A stretch of DNA of 64,000 bases from Actinomycetota bacterium (GTDB lineage Bacteria > Actinomycetota > Acidimicrobiia > IMCC26256 > PALSA-610): assembly GCA_003134555.1 (NCBI GenBank), contig PLBO01000145.1, forward strand, positions 1 through 64,000, given 5' to 3'. The position numbers and the translations under genes are program-made. The notes under the pieces were generated by a model, which saw only the letters and a list, made by a program, of their open reading frames with translations, was not told the origin of the DNA and did no database searches. Numbering within the stretch: position 1 is the stretch's first letter; the number at the start of each line of letters is the position of its first letter. This document shows positions 36,001 through 44,705 of the stretch, piece after piece.

Positions 36001-37616
36001 CGAAGACGCGGCACTCCACGCCGGGTGTGGGGCTCATCTCGCCGCCGCCGCACCACGACATCTACTCGATCGAAGATCTCAAGCAGCTGATCCACGACCT
36101 GAAGAACGCGAACGACCGCGCCCGCGTGCACGTGAAGCTCGTCGCCGAGGTGGGCGTCGGTACGGTCGCCGCGGGCGTGTCGAAGGCCCATGCCGACGTC
36201 GTGCTGATCTCCGGTCACGACGGGGGCACCGGCGCGGCGCGGCTCACCTCGATCAAGCACGCCGGCGCGCCGTGGGAGCTCGGCCTCGCGGAGACGCAGC
36301 AGACGTTGCTGTTGAACGGGCTGCGCGACCGCATCGTCGTGCAGGTCGACGGGCAGCTCAAGACCGGTCGCGACGTCGTGATCGCGGCGCTGCTCGGAGC
36401 CGAGGAATTCGGCTTCGCCACCGCGCCGCTCGTCGTGAGCGGATGCATCATGATGCGCGTCTGTCACCTCGACACCTGTCCGGTCGGCGTCGCCACTCAG
36501 AATCCGGAGCTGCGCAAGAAGTTCTCGGGCAAGCCCGAGTTCGTCGTCAATTTCTTCGAGTTCATCGCGGAGGAGGTGCGCGAGCTGCTCGCGGCGCTGG
36601 GCTTCCGCACGATCGAGGAGGCCATCGGCCACGTCGAGATGCTCGATGTACACCGCGCGGTCGAACACTGGAAGGCTCGAGGTCTCGACCTCTCGCCGAT
36701 CCTCGCAACGCCCGTCAACAAGTACGAGCAGACGATGTTCTGTTCGAAGCCGCAGGATCACGGGCTCGATCGGGCGCTCGACCGGGAGCTGATCGCCGAC
36801 GCGCGCGCCGTGCTCGAAAGCGGCGAAGGACAGCTGCGCAAGTCGTACGACATCCGCAACACGAACCGAACCGTCGGAACGATGCTCGGGTCGGAGCTCA
36901 CGCGCCGGTGGGGCGGCGACGGCCTGCCCGACGGAACCATCGATCTCACGTTCCATGGTTCGGCCGGCCAGAGTTTCGGCGCGTTCGTGCCGCGGGGCAT
37001 CGTGCTCCGGCTCGAAGGCGACGCCAACGACTACTTCGGCAAGGGCCTGTCCGGCGGCACGCTGGTGTTGCGCCCGGCGCGCGTCGCGAAGTTCGTCGCG
37101 GAAGAGAACATCATCGCGGGCAACGTGATCCTCTACGGCGCGACCGGCGGGAACGTGTTCATCCGGGGCGTGGTGGGCGAGCGGTTCTGCGTGCGCAACT
37201 CCGGCGCGACCGCGGTGGTCGAAGGTGTCGGCGACCACGGCTGCGAGTACATGACCGGTGGGCGCGCCGTGATCCTCGGGCCGACGGGCCGTAACTTCGC
37301 GGCCGGGATGAGCGGCGGGTTCGCGTTCGTGCTCGATCCCGACCGGTCACTGTTCCTGCGTATGAACCGCGAGATGGTCGATCTCGACCTCCTCGACGAC
37401 GAGGACATCGAGTGGCTGCGCGGGGTCATCACGATGCACCTCGAGCTGACGGGCTCGGCGGTCGCGGAGCGCGTGCTGTCGAACTGGTTCCAGAACGTCC
37501 GGCAGTTCACGAAGATCTTCCCGAAGGACTACAAGCGTGTGCTCGAAGCTCAACGCGACGCCGTCGAACGCGGCGTCGACGTCGACGAAGCAGTCATGGC
37601 CGCGGCCCGTGGGTGA
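33090..37616 (+). CDS. gltB: Glutamate synthase large subunit
   Basis: A 1508-residue NADPH-GOGAT alpha subunit. A short propeptide leads to the Ntn nucleophile Cys in [11 protein letters not shown] (residue 19). Then come the glutamine amidotransferase domain, central domain, the FMN-barrel starting near 871 ([19 protein letters not shown]), the 3Fe-4S motif [19 protein letters not shown] near 1115-1135, and the C-terminal GXGXG domain. It makes two glutamates from glutamine and 2-oxoglutarate. GTG start with a weak GAGGA upstream. gltD follows 13 bp on. Confidence 0.97.
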   Translation: MADRELPPLYDPRFEHDACGVGFVVDVQGRKSHGIVEQALTAVCCLNHRGAAGAEPDTGDGAGILVQMPDTFYRATVGFTLPPAGAYATGIAFVPVDRVDATTDAVAKVFADEGFDVLGWRVVPVDATQPGASARELMPAFVQVFVAKNGLVGAELERHVYLARKRIEHETEAYFASLSSRVVVYKGMLTPDQLEAFYPDLLDERFESALALVHSRFSTNTFPSWPLAHPYRMLAHNGEINTVQGNENWMRAREGVMASDVLPGDLERAFPICTPAASDTARFDEALELLNLAGRPLHHAILMMIPEAWENHESMDAPRKAFYRYHASLMEPWDGPASIAFSDGTVIGAVLDRNGLRPSRYWVTDDDRVIMASEVGVLDIDPAKIVKKGRLEPGKIFLVDTAQRRIIPDEEIKADLAAQHPYQEWLDAGLVHLEDLPPQFPLVPQHSSAVQQQRMFGYTEEDLRLIIAPMARNAVESLGSMGTDTPVPVLSDRPRMLYEYFKQLFAQVTNPPLDANFEVLVTSLNSVLGPEGNLLDPTPESCRQIVCSTPILTNEELAKLRYIDDADSAVPGFTPFTVYCQYPVAEGGDGLRMAIDNVRTQVSEAIASGANIVILSDRYADAENAPIPALLITAAVHHHLVREKTRTRVGLVIETGEAREVHHFALLLGYGAGGINPYLAFDTIRDLCREGVLSGMTERKAVKNYVKAAGKGILKVMSKMGISTVASYTGAQIFEAVGLQKSLIDEYFTGTASRIEGIDLDVIAEEVAQRHNIAYPDRPSELAHRELTVGGEYQWRREGEYHLFNPETVFKLQHSTRSRRYDVFKQYTKLVDEQSRRIATLRGLFELRTSERAPVPIDEVEPVEAIVKRFSSGAMSYGSISKEAHENIAIAMNRLGARSNTGEGGEDPDRFVRDANGDSRRSAIKQVASGRFGVTSEYLVNADDLQIKMAQGAKPGEGGELPGHKVYPWIAKTRHSTPGVGLISPPPHHDIYSIEDLKQLIHDLKNANDRARVHVKLVAEVGVGTVAAGVSKAHADVVLISGHDGGTGAARLTSIKHAGAPWELGLAETQQTLLLNGLRDRIVVQVDGQLKTGRDVVIAALLGAEEFGFATAPLVVSGCIMMRVCHLDTCPVGVATQNPELRKKFSGKPEFVVNFFEFIAEEVRELLAALGFRTIEEAIGHVEMLDVHRAVEHWKARGLDLSPILATPVNKYEQTMFCSKPQDHGLDRALDRELIADARAVLESGEGQLRKSYDIRNTNRTVGTMLGSELTRRWGGDGLPDGTIDLTFHGSAGQSFGAFVPRGIVLRLEGDANDYFGKGLSGGTLVLRPARVAKFVAEENIIAGNVILYGATGGNVFIRGVVGERFCVRNSGATAVVEGVGDHGCEYMTGGRAVILGPTGRNFAAGMSGGFAFVLDPDRSLFLRMNREMVDLDLLDDEDIEWLRGVITMHLELTGSAVAERVLSNWFQNVRQFTKIFPKDYKRVLEAQRDAVERGVDVDEAVMAAARG

Positions 37617-37629
37617 GACAACTGGGTTC

Positions 37630-39069
37630 ATGAAGCATGATCGGGAACTGCCGAAGCGGCGGTTGATCCCGGTGCGCATCGCCGACTGGCAGGAGGTCTA
37701 CGAGGACTTCCCCGCGGAGAAGGTGCGCGTCCAGGGTGGCCGGTGCATGGACTGCGGTATCCCGTTTTGTCACACCGGGTGCCCGCTCGGGAACCTGATT
37801 CCGGAGTGGAACGATCTCGTGTACCGCGACCGTTGGGAAGCAGCCGCCGATCGCCTGCACGCCACGAACAACTTCCCCGAGTTCACCGGAAGGCTGTGCC
37901 CGGCGCCGTGCGAGGCCGCGTGCGTGCTGGGGATCAACGAGCCGGCCGTCGCGATCAAGCAGATCGAGGTCGAGATCTCCGACCGCGCGTGGGAAGACGG
38001 CTACGTGCGGCCGGTGCTGGTCGAGAAGAAGACGGGTGAGCGCGTTGCCGTCGTCGGCAGCGGTCCGGCCGGTTTGGCCGCGGCGCAGCAGCTGACGCGC
38101 GCCGGCCACGACGTCACCGTGTTCGAGCGCGCCGATCGCATCGGTGGTTTGCTGCGCTACGGCATCCCCGAATTCAAGATGGAGAAGCGTCACCTCGACC
38201 GCCGGATCGCGCAGATGGAGGCGGAAGGCACGCAGTTCCAGACGAACGCGAACGTCGGCGAGAACGTACCGGTGGGCGACCTGGAGCAGTTCGACGCAGT
38301 GGTTCTCGCGGGCGGTGCGACCGCGTGGCGCGATCTCCCGGTTCCCGGCCGCGAGCTTCAGGGCGTCTACCAGGCGATGGAGTACCTGCCGTGGGGCAAC
38401 CGCGTGCAACAGGGCGACATCGACGAGGCGCCGATCTCGGCCGACGGCAAACGGGTCGTGATCATCGGTGGCGGCGACACCGGCGCCGACTGCCTCGGCA
38501 CATCGATACGCCAGGGCGCGGCCGAGGTGCACCAGTTCGAGATCCTGCCGCGCCCGCCCGACGAGCGCGTCGAGTCGATGCCGTGGCCGACCTACCCGAT
38601 GATCTATCGCGTGTCGTCCGCGCACGAAGAGGGCGGCGAGCGCGTGTACGCGGTCAACACCGAGTGCTTCCTCGGCGACGACGAGGGCAACCTGCGGGCA
38701 CTGCGGGCACACAAGGTGGAACAGACGACGGTCGACGGCCGCATGACCTTCGAGCGCATCGAGGGCACCGACTTCGAGCTGCCCTGTGAGCTCGTCCTGC
38801 TCGCGATGGGCTTCGTAGGTCCGCAGCAGCCGGGTCTGCTCGAGCAGCTCGGCGTCGACATCAACGAACGCGGCAACGTGTCGCGCGACGACCGCTTCCG
38901 CACGAATCTCCCGAACGTGTTCGTCTGTGGCGACATGGGTCGTGGTCAGAGCCTCATCGTGTGGGCGATCGCCGAGGGACGCTCGTGCGCGGCCGCGGTG
39001 GACGAGCTCCTGATGGGCGAAACCCTGCTCCCCGCCCCGATAACGCCCGAAACCATTCCGATGCGCTGA
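37630..39069 (+). CDS. gltD: Glutamate synthase small subunit
   Basis: A 479-residue NADPH-dependent beta subunit. The N-terminal low-potential iron-sulfur Cys groups are CMDCGIPFCHTGCPLGN and CPAPCEAAC; FAD binding GSGPAGLAAAQ is near 140 and NADPH binding GGGDTGADCLG near 278. It feeds electrons to GltB. The ATG at 37630 is 13 bp after gltB; the track start at 37537 is inside gltB. A strong hairpin follows. Confidence 0.97.
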   Translation: MKHDRELPKRRLIPVRIADWQEVYEDFPAEKVRVQGGRCMDCGIPFCHTGCPLGNLIPEWNDLVYRDRWEAAADRLHATNNFPEFTGRLCPAPCEAACVLGINEPAVAIKQIEVEISDRAWEDGYVRPVLVEKKTGERVAVVGSGPAGLAAAQQLTRAGHDVTVFERADRIGGLLRYGIPEFKMEKRHLDRRIAQMEAEGTQFQTNANVGENVPVGDLEQFDAVVLAGGATAWRDLPVPGRELQGVYQAMEYLPWGNRVQQGDIDEAPISADGKRVVIIGGGDTGADCLGTSIRQGAAEVHQFEILPRPPDERVESMPWPTYPMIYRVSSAHEEGGERVYAVNTECFLGDDEGNLRALRAHKVEQTTVDGRMTFERIEGTDFELPCELVLLAMGFVGPQQPGLLEQLGVDINERGNVSRDDRFRTNLPNVFVCGDMGRGQSLIVWAIAEGRSCAAAVDELLMGETLLPAPITPETIPMR

Positions 39070-39130
39070 TGGCGCCGATGCGCTGATCTGGCGCTGTGAT
39101 TGCGGTTCATCCGCAGGGTTGTGCACCCGT

Positions 39131-39173
39131 CTCGGGCCGTCCGCCTCGGGGGGAGCGTGGCGGACGGCCCGAG
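39131..39173. terminator. Stem-loop after gltD
   Basis: Perfect 15-bp arms, CTCGGGCCGTCCGCC at 39131-39145 and its complement at 39159-39173, with a 13-nt loop. It lies 61 bp beyond the gltD stop. No U-run follows; it is probably a GC-rich terminator serving gltBD and perhaps the converging gene at 39283. Confidence 0.75.
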
Positions 39174-39282
39174 CAGTGCGTGATCAGCTTGGCGGGCGTG
39201 CGTTTCCGGCGGTCGGCGTCTGTGAGACGGGACGATGAACCCGAGCTTGCAGCTCTCCACTTGGGGCGCTCAGTTGCCGGGG

Positions 39283-39696
39283 TTACGCGCCCTGCGTGAG
39301 CCCTGCGCGCGTCGCGTGCCAAAGGAGCTCTTCGGCGAGCTCGTCGAGCGCGGCGCGGGCCAGATCCAAGAGTTCGCGGCCCTGGTGGCTCTCGGCGGGC
39401 GGCGCCGGCGGCGCGGTCGGCTCGAGCGTCAGGCGCACCTCGTCGGCGCCGGTGGCCACGAGTTGCAGCGTCGCCGCGGTCACGGCCAGGCCGGCGCGAT
39501 TCCACAGCCGGGCCGTGGTCGTCCAGGCCGGTCCGGCCGACGTGAAGCAGACATCGACCTCCGCGGTACCACGGTCGCCGAGGGTCCAGCGGAGCAGGGA
39601 CGCGGGGGTGTCGCGGCGGAGCCGCAGCATCACGTCACCCAGGAGCGCGCCGTCGATCGGCAATGTGCGCGCCATGCTCGTGCGAGCGGGATTCAT
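39283..39696 (-). CDS. Conserved hypothetical protein
   Basis: A 137-residue protein with a well-placed Shine-Dalgarno (GGAGGAAACGGG before ATG 39696). The sequence DGALLGDVMLRLRRDTPASLL, TAEVDVCFTSAGPAWTTTARLW and ATGADEVRLTLEP suggests an alpha+beta fold, possibly SRPBCC-like, followed by a long helix (ELLDLARAALDELAEELLWH). I do not recognise a characterised family. The track's longer start at 39912 would overlap the acyl-CoA dehydrogenase gene. Confidence 0.7.
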   Translation of the reverse strand: MNPARTSMARTLPIDGALLGDVMLRLRRDTPASLLRWTLGDRGTAEVDVCFTSAGPAWTTTARLWNRAGLAVTAATLQLVATGADEVRLTLEPTAPPAPPAESHQGRELLDLARAALDELAEELLWHATRAGLTQGA

Positions 39697-39850
39697 CCCG
39701 TTTCCTCCCCCGGACCCTTTCTCCGTTACCAATGCATCGGCGTCCCCTTCAGCCGACTGAACCCCGCAACTCGTGTGGAAAGCCGCGCGGCGGACGGCGG
39801 GTGAGCGGAGTCCCGGACGGGTGTGTCGGCCCGTCCCGTACGATCCACGA

Positions 39851-41059
39851 ATGTTCGAATGGCCCGAAGAGCTGCAGATGGTGCGCGACGCGGTGCGCCA
39901 ATTCGTCGACAACGAGATCCGCCCGCACCGCGAAGAGCTGGAGCACGGCGACCTCCCTCCCTACGACCTCCTGCGCAAGCTGTACACGACGTTCGGCATG
40001 GACCAGCTCGCCGCCGACAGCTTCGACCGGCGGATCGCGGCCGAGGAAGGCGCGAGCGGCGCCGAGCGCGAGGAGCCGCGCGGTGGCGGCTTCACGCTGA
40101 TGCCGATCATCGAGCTCTGCAAGTGCTCGCCCGGCATGGTCACCGCGTTGGGCGTGTCGGTTGGGCTCACCGCGACCGCGATCAATTCGAAGGGAACGAT
40201 CGCGCAGCGCAAGCGGTGGGCGCGTGATCTCCTGACGCTCCACAAGATCGGCGCGTGGGCGATCACCGAGCCGAATTCCGGGTCGGATGCATTCGGACAG
40301 ATGGCCTCCACCGCGCGGCGCGACGGCGACGAGTACGTGCTCAACGGATCGAAGACGTTCATCACGAACGGCCCGTACGCCGACACGATTGTGTTCATTT
40401 GCAAGCTCGACGAAGGCAACCCGCCCGCCGAGCGGACCGTGCTGCAGTTCGTGCTCGACTCGGGCATGCCCGGACTCGAGCAGACGAAACCGCTGCGCAA
40501 GATGGGCCTGCACTCTTCGCCGACCGGGATGCTCTTCCTCGACGACGTGCGGGCCGGCCGCGACCGTCTGCTGGGCGAGAGCGAAGAGGCCTTTCGCGGT
40601 AGCAGCGGCCGCGAAGCCAGCAAGGCGACGTTCGTCATCGAGCGATCGGGGGTGGCGGCGATGGCGCTCGGCATCATCGAGCGTTGTCTCGAGAAGTGCG
40701 TCGAGTACTCGAAGGAGCGTCAACAATTCGGTCGGCCGATCGGCGACTACCAGCTCATCCAACTGAAGCTCGCCAAGATGGAGGTCGCGCGGCTCAACGT
40801 CGAGAACCTCGTGTTCCGGGTGCTCGAGTCGTCGCAGGCCGGCAAGCCGATGACGCTCTCCGAAGCGTCGGCGATGAAGCTCTACTCGGCGGGCGCGGCC
40901 ACCGAGGTCGCGCTCGAGGCAGTGCAACTGTTCGGGGGCAACGGCTACATGGCCGAGTACGAGGTCGAGCAACTGGCGCGCGACGCCAAGGTGTTGCAGA
41001 TCTACGCCGGCACCGACGAGATCCAGGTCGGTCAGATCGCGCGCGCGTTGCTCGCGTAG
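39851..41059 (+). CDS. Acyl-CoA dehydrogenase
   Basis: A 402-residue FAD-dependent acyl-CoA dehydrogenase. FAD/substrate blocks are AWAITEPNSGSDAFG, NGSKTFITNGPYADTIV, ERQQFGRPIGDYQLIQLKLAKM and QLFGGNGYMAEYEVEQLARDAKV with the final IYAGTDEIQ. It removes hydrogens at C2-C3 of an acyl-CoA. A short insert EEGASGAEREEPRGGG near residue 65-80 is unusual. Substrate unknown. It is followed 20 bp later by the Aat-ArsC fusion, an unrelated function. Confidence 0.93.
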   Translation: MFEWPEELQMVRDAVRQFVDNEIRPHREELEHGDLPPYDLLRKLYTTFGMDQLAADSFDRRIAAEEGASGAEREEPRGGGFTLMPIIELCKCSPGMVTALGVSVGLTATAINSKGTIAQRKRWARDLLTLHKIGAWAITEPNSGSDAFGQMASTARRDGDEYVLNGSKTFITNGPYADTIVFICKLDEGNPPAERTVLQFVLDSGMPGLEQTKPLRKMGLHSSPTGMLFLDDVRAGRDRLLGESEEAFRGSSGREASKATFVIERSGVAAMALGIIERCLEKCVEYSKERQQFGRPIGDYQLIQLKLAKMEVARLNVENLVFRVLESSQAGKPMTLSEASAMKLYSAGAATEVALEAVQLFGGNGYMAEYEVEQLARDAKVLQIYAGTDEIQVGQIARALLA

Positions 41060-41079
41060 CCGGGTCCGAGGTCGAAGCG

Positions 41080-42066
41080 TTGCCGGTCGAGCCGTCGCCG
41101 TGCGTCTGGGACTTTCCCGAGGTGGATTCCGCGCCCGGGGCCGACGAGATCGTCGCGGTGGGCGCCGACCTCGAGCCGGGCACCTTGCTCGCGGCGTACC
41201 GGCGCGGACTGTTCCCCATGTACGCCGGGCGAATGCTCGCGTGGTGGTCGCCCGACCCGCGCGGGATCATCCCGCTCGACGGCTTCCACCGCAGCCGATC
41301 GCTGCGGCGCGCCATCGGCCGCTTCGAGCTCCGAATGAACACGGTCTTCGTCGACGTGATGCTCGGCTGCGCCGACCCGCGTCGCGCGAACGGCTGGATC
41401 GACGCGGCGTTCGTCGACGCGTACACGCGCTTGCACGAGTTGGGTTGGGCGCACTGCGTCGAGACGTGGCAGGACGGTGTGCTCGTCGGGGGTCTGTACG
41501 GCGTGCGCGTCGGCAGGTTCTTCGCGGGTGAGTCGATGTTCCATCGGGTCACCGACGCGTCGAAGGTCGCGTGCTGGGCGACGGTCGAGCTCTTGAAGCT
41601 CGACGGTGCGACCCTGTTCGACGTGCAATGGACGACGCCGCATCTGCGCTCGCTCGGGGCGGTCGACGTCGGGCGCGCGGAGTATCTGCGGTTGCTAGGT
41701 TCGGCTTCCATGGAACCGGTCCAGATCTTCCACAACCCGTCGTGCAGCAAGTCGCGCGGCGCGCTCAAGATCCTCGAGGAGCGCGGTGTCGACGCGCAGG
41801 TCGTGCGCTATCTCGATCAGCCGCCCGACCGGGCGACGCTCGAGCACATCCTCGACGCGATCACCGACGATCCGATCGCCCTCGTGCGCACCGGCGACGA
41901 CAAGTTCAAGGCGGCGGGTCTCACCAAGACCGACGTGCAGACGCGAGCGCAGGTGATCGAGGTGCTCCTGAAACATCCCGAGATCATGGAGCGGCCCGTC
42001 GTGTTCGTGGGCGACCGAGCGGTGATCGCGCGGCCTTCGGAGAAGGTGCTCGAACTCCTCGATTGA
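41080..42066 (+). CDS. aat: Fusion: leucyl/phenylalanyl-tRNA-protein transferase + ArsC/YfgD-like reductase
   Basis: One 328-residue frame with no internal stop. Residues 1-207 are a complete Aat: GADLEPGTLLAAYRRGLFPM, WWSPDPRGIIPL, GWAHCVETW, FFAGESMFHRVTDASKVA, WTTPHLRSLGAV. Residues from 211 are a complete ArsC-type thioredoxin-fold protein: HNPSCSKSRGALKILEERG with Cys about 222, and RPVVFVGDRAVIARPSEKV. Aat adds Leu or Phe to N-terminal Arg/Lys for ClpS/ClpAP degradation; ArsC-like proteins reduce arsenate or are YfgD-like. TTG 41080 has a GAGG 8 nt upstream and gives the usual MPVEP start. A second start at ATG 41710 could also make free ArsC. Confidence 0.85.
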   Translation: MPVEPSPCVWDFPEVDSAPGADEIVAVGADLEPGTLLAAYRRGLFPMYAGRMLAWWSPDPRGIIPLDGFHRSRSLRRAIGRFELRMNTVFVDVMLGCADPRRANGWIDAAFVDAYTRLHELGWAHCVETWQDGVLVGGLYGVRVGRFFAGESMFHRVTDASKVACWATVELLKLDGATLFDVQWTTPHLRSLGAVDVGRAEYLRLLGSASMEPVQIFHNPSCSKSRGALKILEERGVDAQVVRYLDQPPDRATLEHILDAITDDPIALVRTGDDKFKAAGLTKTDVQTRAQVIEVLLKHPEIMERPVVFVGDRAVIARPSEKVLELLD

Positions 42067-42165
42067 ACGGGCTCAGTCGCTGATGCGCGCCTGCGCGATC
42101 ATCTTCGTCGGCACGCTCGTCGTCGGGCATGTCGATCCTCGCGTCCGAACGGTAACCTGCGACGC

Positions 42166-43416
42166 ATGACGATGCCGACGCCCGAAGACGTGCGCGCCGA
42201 GATCAAGGCGTGGCTCGAAGAGAACTGGAACCCCGATCTGACGGTCGGGGAGTGGTGGGACATCCTCGCCCGTTCGGGCTACGCGGCGCCGACGTTCCCC
42301 GAAGACACGTGGGGCAAGGGATGGACGCGCGACCTCGCGATCGTGGTCAACGAGGCGATCGCGGAGCACGGTGCGATCGGACCGCCCGCGGGCCTCGGAT
42401 ACCTGCTCACCGCGCCGACGATCGTCGCGCACGGCAACGAGCGTCAGAAGGCCGAAGATCTGTTGCGCATCCTCAACGGACAGGACGCGTGGTGTCAGCT
42501 GTTCTCGGAGCCGGGCGCGGGCTCCGATCTCGCGAGCCTTTCCACGAAGGCGGTGAAGGACGGCGACGAGTGGATTGTCACCGGCCAGAAGGTGTGGACG
42601 TCGACCGCCCAGCTCACCAACCTCGGAATGCTCATCGCGCGCACGGCGCCCGACCTTCCGAAGCACAAGGGGATCACCTACTTCAAGTTCGACATGCGCC
42701 AACCGGGCGTCGAGATCCGGCCGCTGCGGGAGATGACGGGGCGCGCCCTGTTCAATGAAGTGTTCATCGACGGCGCGCGCGTGCACGACGACGACATCAT
42801 CGGCGGCATGAACAATGGTTGGGCGGCGGCGAACACCACATTGATGGCCGAACGCGCCGGGCTCGGAACCGGCGGCTCCGGTGCCGCGGGCAACGCGTTC
42901 CCGGGACCGATCGCCGGACAGCTCGAGGCCCGGGCCGGCGATCACGTCGGCAAGGTGCGCACCGGAGGCACCGGCGGAGGCGGGGTCGCGGCCGCGCAAC
43001 GCCTCGTGAAACTCTCGCAAGAGCTCGGCAAGAACACCGATCCGACGATCCGCCAGAAGCTTGCGAAGCTGTACACGATGCAGCAACTCGGCCGGTACTC
43101 GTCGCTACGCGCCAAGTCGCCGAGTCAGCGCACCGGCGGCGAGCCGAACATCGCGAAGCTGATGATGAGCGACCTGCTCCGCCTGCAGCGCGAGGTCGGC
43201 CACGAGATCATCGGTCCCTACGGCATGGTGATGGGAAGCGATACGCCCGGCGGTGGCATGGTGCAAGAGGTCACGCTGTTCTCGCCGGGTCCGTCGATCT
43301 ACGGTGGTACCGACCAGGTGCAGCGCAACATCCTCGGCGAGCGCGTCCTCGGTCTGCCGAAGGAGCCGGGACCCGCGAAGGAAACGCCTTACCGCGAGTT
43401 GCTCGTCAACCGTTGA
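42166..43416 (+). CDS. Acyl-CoA dehydrogenase (FadE type)
   Basis: A 416-residue acyl-CoA dehydrogenase. Motifs CQLFSEPGAGSDLASL, GQKVWTSTAQ and SPGPSIYGGTDQVQRNILGERVLGLP are typical of mycobacterial FadE proteins used in steroid and branched-chain breakdown. A Gly/Ala-rich insert lies near 245-285 (GTGGSGAAGNAFPG). The upstream 99-bp gap has no recognisable KstR box. The 3' end is followed 16 bp later by the PGA hydrolase gene. Confidence 0.92.
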   Translation: MTMPTPEDVRAEIKAWLEENWNPDLTVGEWWDILARSGYAAPTFPEDTWGKGWTRDLAIVVNEAIAEHGAIGPPAGLGYLLTAPTIVAHGNERQKAEDLLRILNGQDAWCQLFSEPGAGSDLASLSTKAVKDGDEWIVTGQKVWTSTAQLTNLGMLIARTAPDLPKHKGITYFKFDMRQPGVEIRPLREMTGRALFNEVFIDGARVHDDDIIGGMNNGWAAANTTLMAERAGLGTGGSGAAGNAFPGPIAGQLEARAGDHVGKVRTGGTGGGGVAAAQRLVKLSQELGKNTDPTIRQKLAKLYTMQQLGRYSSLRAKSPSQRTGGEPNIAKLMMSDLLRLQREVGHEIIGPYGMVMGSDTPGGGMVQEVTLFSPGPSIYGGTDQVQRNILGERVLGLPKEPGPAKETPYRELLVNR

Positions 43417-43431
43417 ACCTCGAGGTGCGTG

Positions 43432-44019
43432 ATGCTTGACCAGCTGCTCGCGACGGCAGGGGTCGAGGAACGCATGCGTGCGGGTTCGCGCTTCGGGCTC
43501 TGCGCACTACACGGCGGCCTGGAGCAGGGAACTGCGGAGATCGCCGAAGCGGCCGCGACCGAGTCGGGCGCGTCGTTCTACGCGGTCGTGCAGCCCGACG
43601 ACCTCCGGTGGCACGTGCCCTCTCATCGCTACGACCCCGCGCTCTCCGACGGCCTGCGCGCGTTTCTCGCGAACATCGACATGGTCATCTCGGTGCACGG
43701 TTTCGGTGGTGTGCGCGACGCCGACGACCGCTGGACGACGGCGCTGCTCGGCGGCACGAACCGCGAGCTCGCGACCGAGCTCGCGGGCGCGTTGACCCAG
43801 GCGCTCCCGCAATACCGGTGGATCGCCGATCTCGATTCGATGCCGCGGCATCTGCGCGGCCTGCATCCCGCGAACCCGGTGAACCGCGTTGTGCGGGGCG
43901 GGGTGCAACTCGAGCTCCCGCCGCGCGTGCGTCGGGCGGGCACCGACTACGACGCGTTGGTCACTGCGCTTGCAGCAGTGGCAGGAGATGCGCGACGTCG
44001 TTGTAACGACGCAGGATGA
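43432..44019 (+). CDS. Poly-gamma-glutamate hydrolase family protein
   Basis: A 195-residue protein of the zinc carboxypeptidase-like gamma-PGA hydrolase group (PghP/YmaC). The metal site is visible as LHGGLEQGTAEIA and, farther on, VISVHGFGG. Phage and Bacillus members degrade poly-gamma-glutamate. No capsule genes are present here. A GAGG six bases ahead supports ATG 43432 rather than GTG 43429. Its 3' end overlaps the converging phosphatase by 59 bp. Confidence 0.82.
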   Translation: MLDQLLATAGVEERMRAGSRFGLCALHGGLEQGTAEIAEAAATESGASFYAVVQPDDLRWHVPSHRYDPALSDGLRAFLANIDMVISVHGFGGVRDADDRWTTALLGGTNRELATELAGALTQALPQYRWIADLDSMPRHLRGLHPANPVNRVVRGGVQLELPPRVRRAGTDYDALVTALAAVAGDARRRCNDAG

Positions 44020-44671
44020 TGCGGTCCTGATCGGCGACGACCTCGCTGATCGACGCGTTGTCGGCGCCCGCGAAGGCGAACCGGCGCGCGCCGGTGACGC
44101 GGTGGAGCAACTGGCCGATCACCCCGCCGTGTGACACCACGACGACGCGCTCGTCCGGGTGCGCGGCGACAATGCGCTGAAAGCCTCGCCAGACCCGCTC
44201 GTCGAATTCCTCGTGCGGCTCGGCGCCGGGTACGACGTCCCAGCGTTCCTCGATGAAGATCCGCTCGAAGATCGGGTCGCGCATGGCCGCGCGCCGCCGG
44301 AACTCGCCTTCCTCCCAATCGCCGAGGAACACCTCTCGCAGATCGGGCTCCTCGACGGGAGTGAGCCCGAGATGCGCCGCCAGCGGTGCCGCGGTCTCGT
44401 GCGTGCGCTGGAGCGACGTGACGTATATGGCCGAGATCGCTTCGTATTGCAAACGTTGCCCGAGGAGCTCGGCCTGTTCCACGCCGGCCGGATCGAGCGG
44501 CGGGTCGCCGTGTCCGTCGCGGGTCGGGAACGGACGGTCGGGGTGCGCGGGGGCGGACTCACCGTGGCGGACGAGCAGCACGGTCGTCGCGCCGGGCGGG
44601 GGCGCGAAGCGATGTTGGCGAAAGCCCTCGGGCGGTATCTCGGGCTCGGAAGTGTTGCCAGGGGCGGTCAC
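43961..44671 (-). CDS. Histidine phosphatase family protein
   Basis: A 236-residue phosphoglycerate-mutase-like phosphatase. The catalytic His is in VLLVRHGES, with the partner residues in SLQRTHETAAPLA, the acid/base Glu region LREVFLGDWEEGEF and second His in VVVVSHGGVIGQLL. It is of the broad-specificity GpmB/CobC type. GTG 44671 is only 34 bp from the divergent thioesterase start. Target unknown. Confidence 0.87.
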   Translation of the reverse strand: MTAPGNTSEPEIPPEGFRQHRFAPPPGATTVLLVRHGESAPAHPDRPFPTRDGHGDPPLDPAGVEQAELLGQRLQYEAISAIYVTSLQRTHETAAPLAAHLGLTPVEEPDLREVFLGDWEEGEFRRRAAMRDPIFERIFIEERWDVVPGAEPHEEFDERVWRGFQRIVAAHPDERVVVVSHGGVIGQLLHRVTGARRFAFAGADNASISEVVADQDRIILRRYNDVAHLLPLLQAQ

Positions 44672-44705
44672 GATCGCGAAGTTAGCGCCCGGTAGGTTGC
44701 GGCCC

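Noticed and set aside
33618-37238. A 1206-residue minus-strand ORF opposite gltB
   Set aside because: It is antisense to a certain gene, has Arg/His/Asp-rich composition with no fold motifs, and is an artefact of third-position GC.
41710-42066. A separate arsC gene
   Set aside because: An ATG exists at 41710 but there is no stop codon ahead of it and no clear ribosome site; the frame continues from Aat, so it is annotated as a fusion with a possible internal start.
42067-42165. Third KstR box before the acyl-CoA dehydrogenase
   Set aside because: The gap has GAACGGTAAC, which does not fit the AACNNGTT palindrome.
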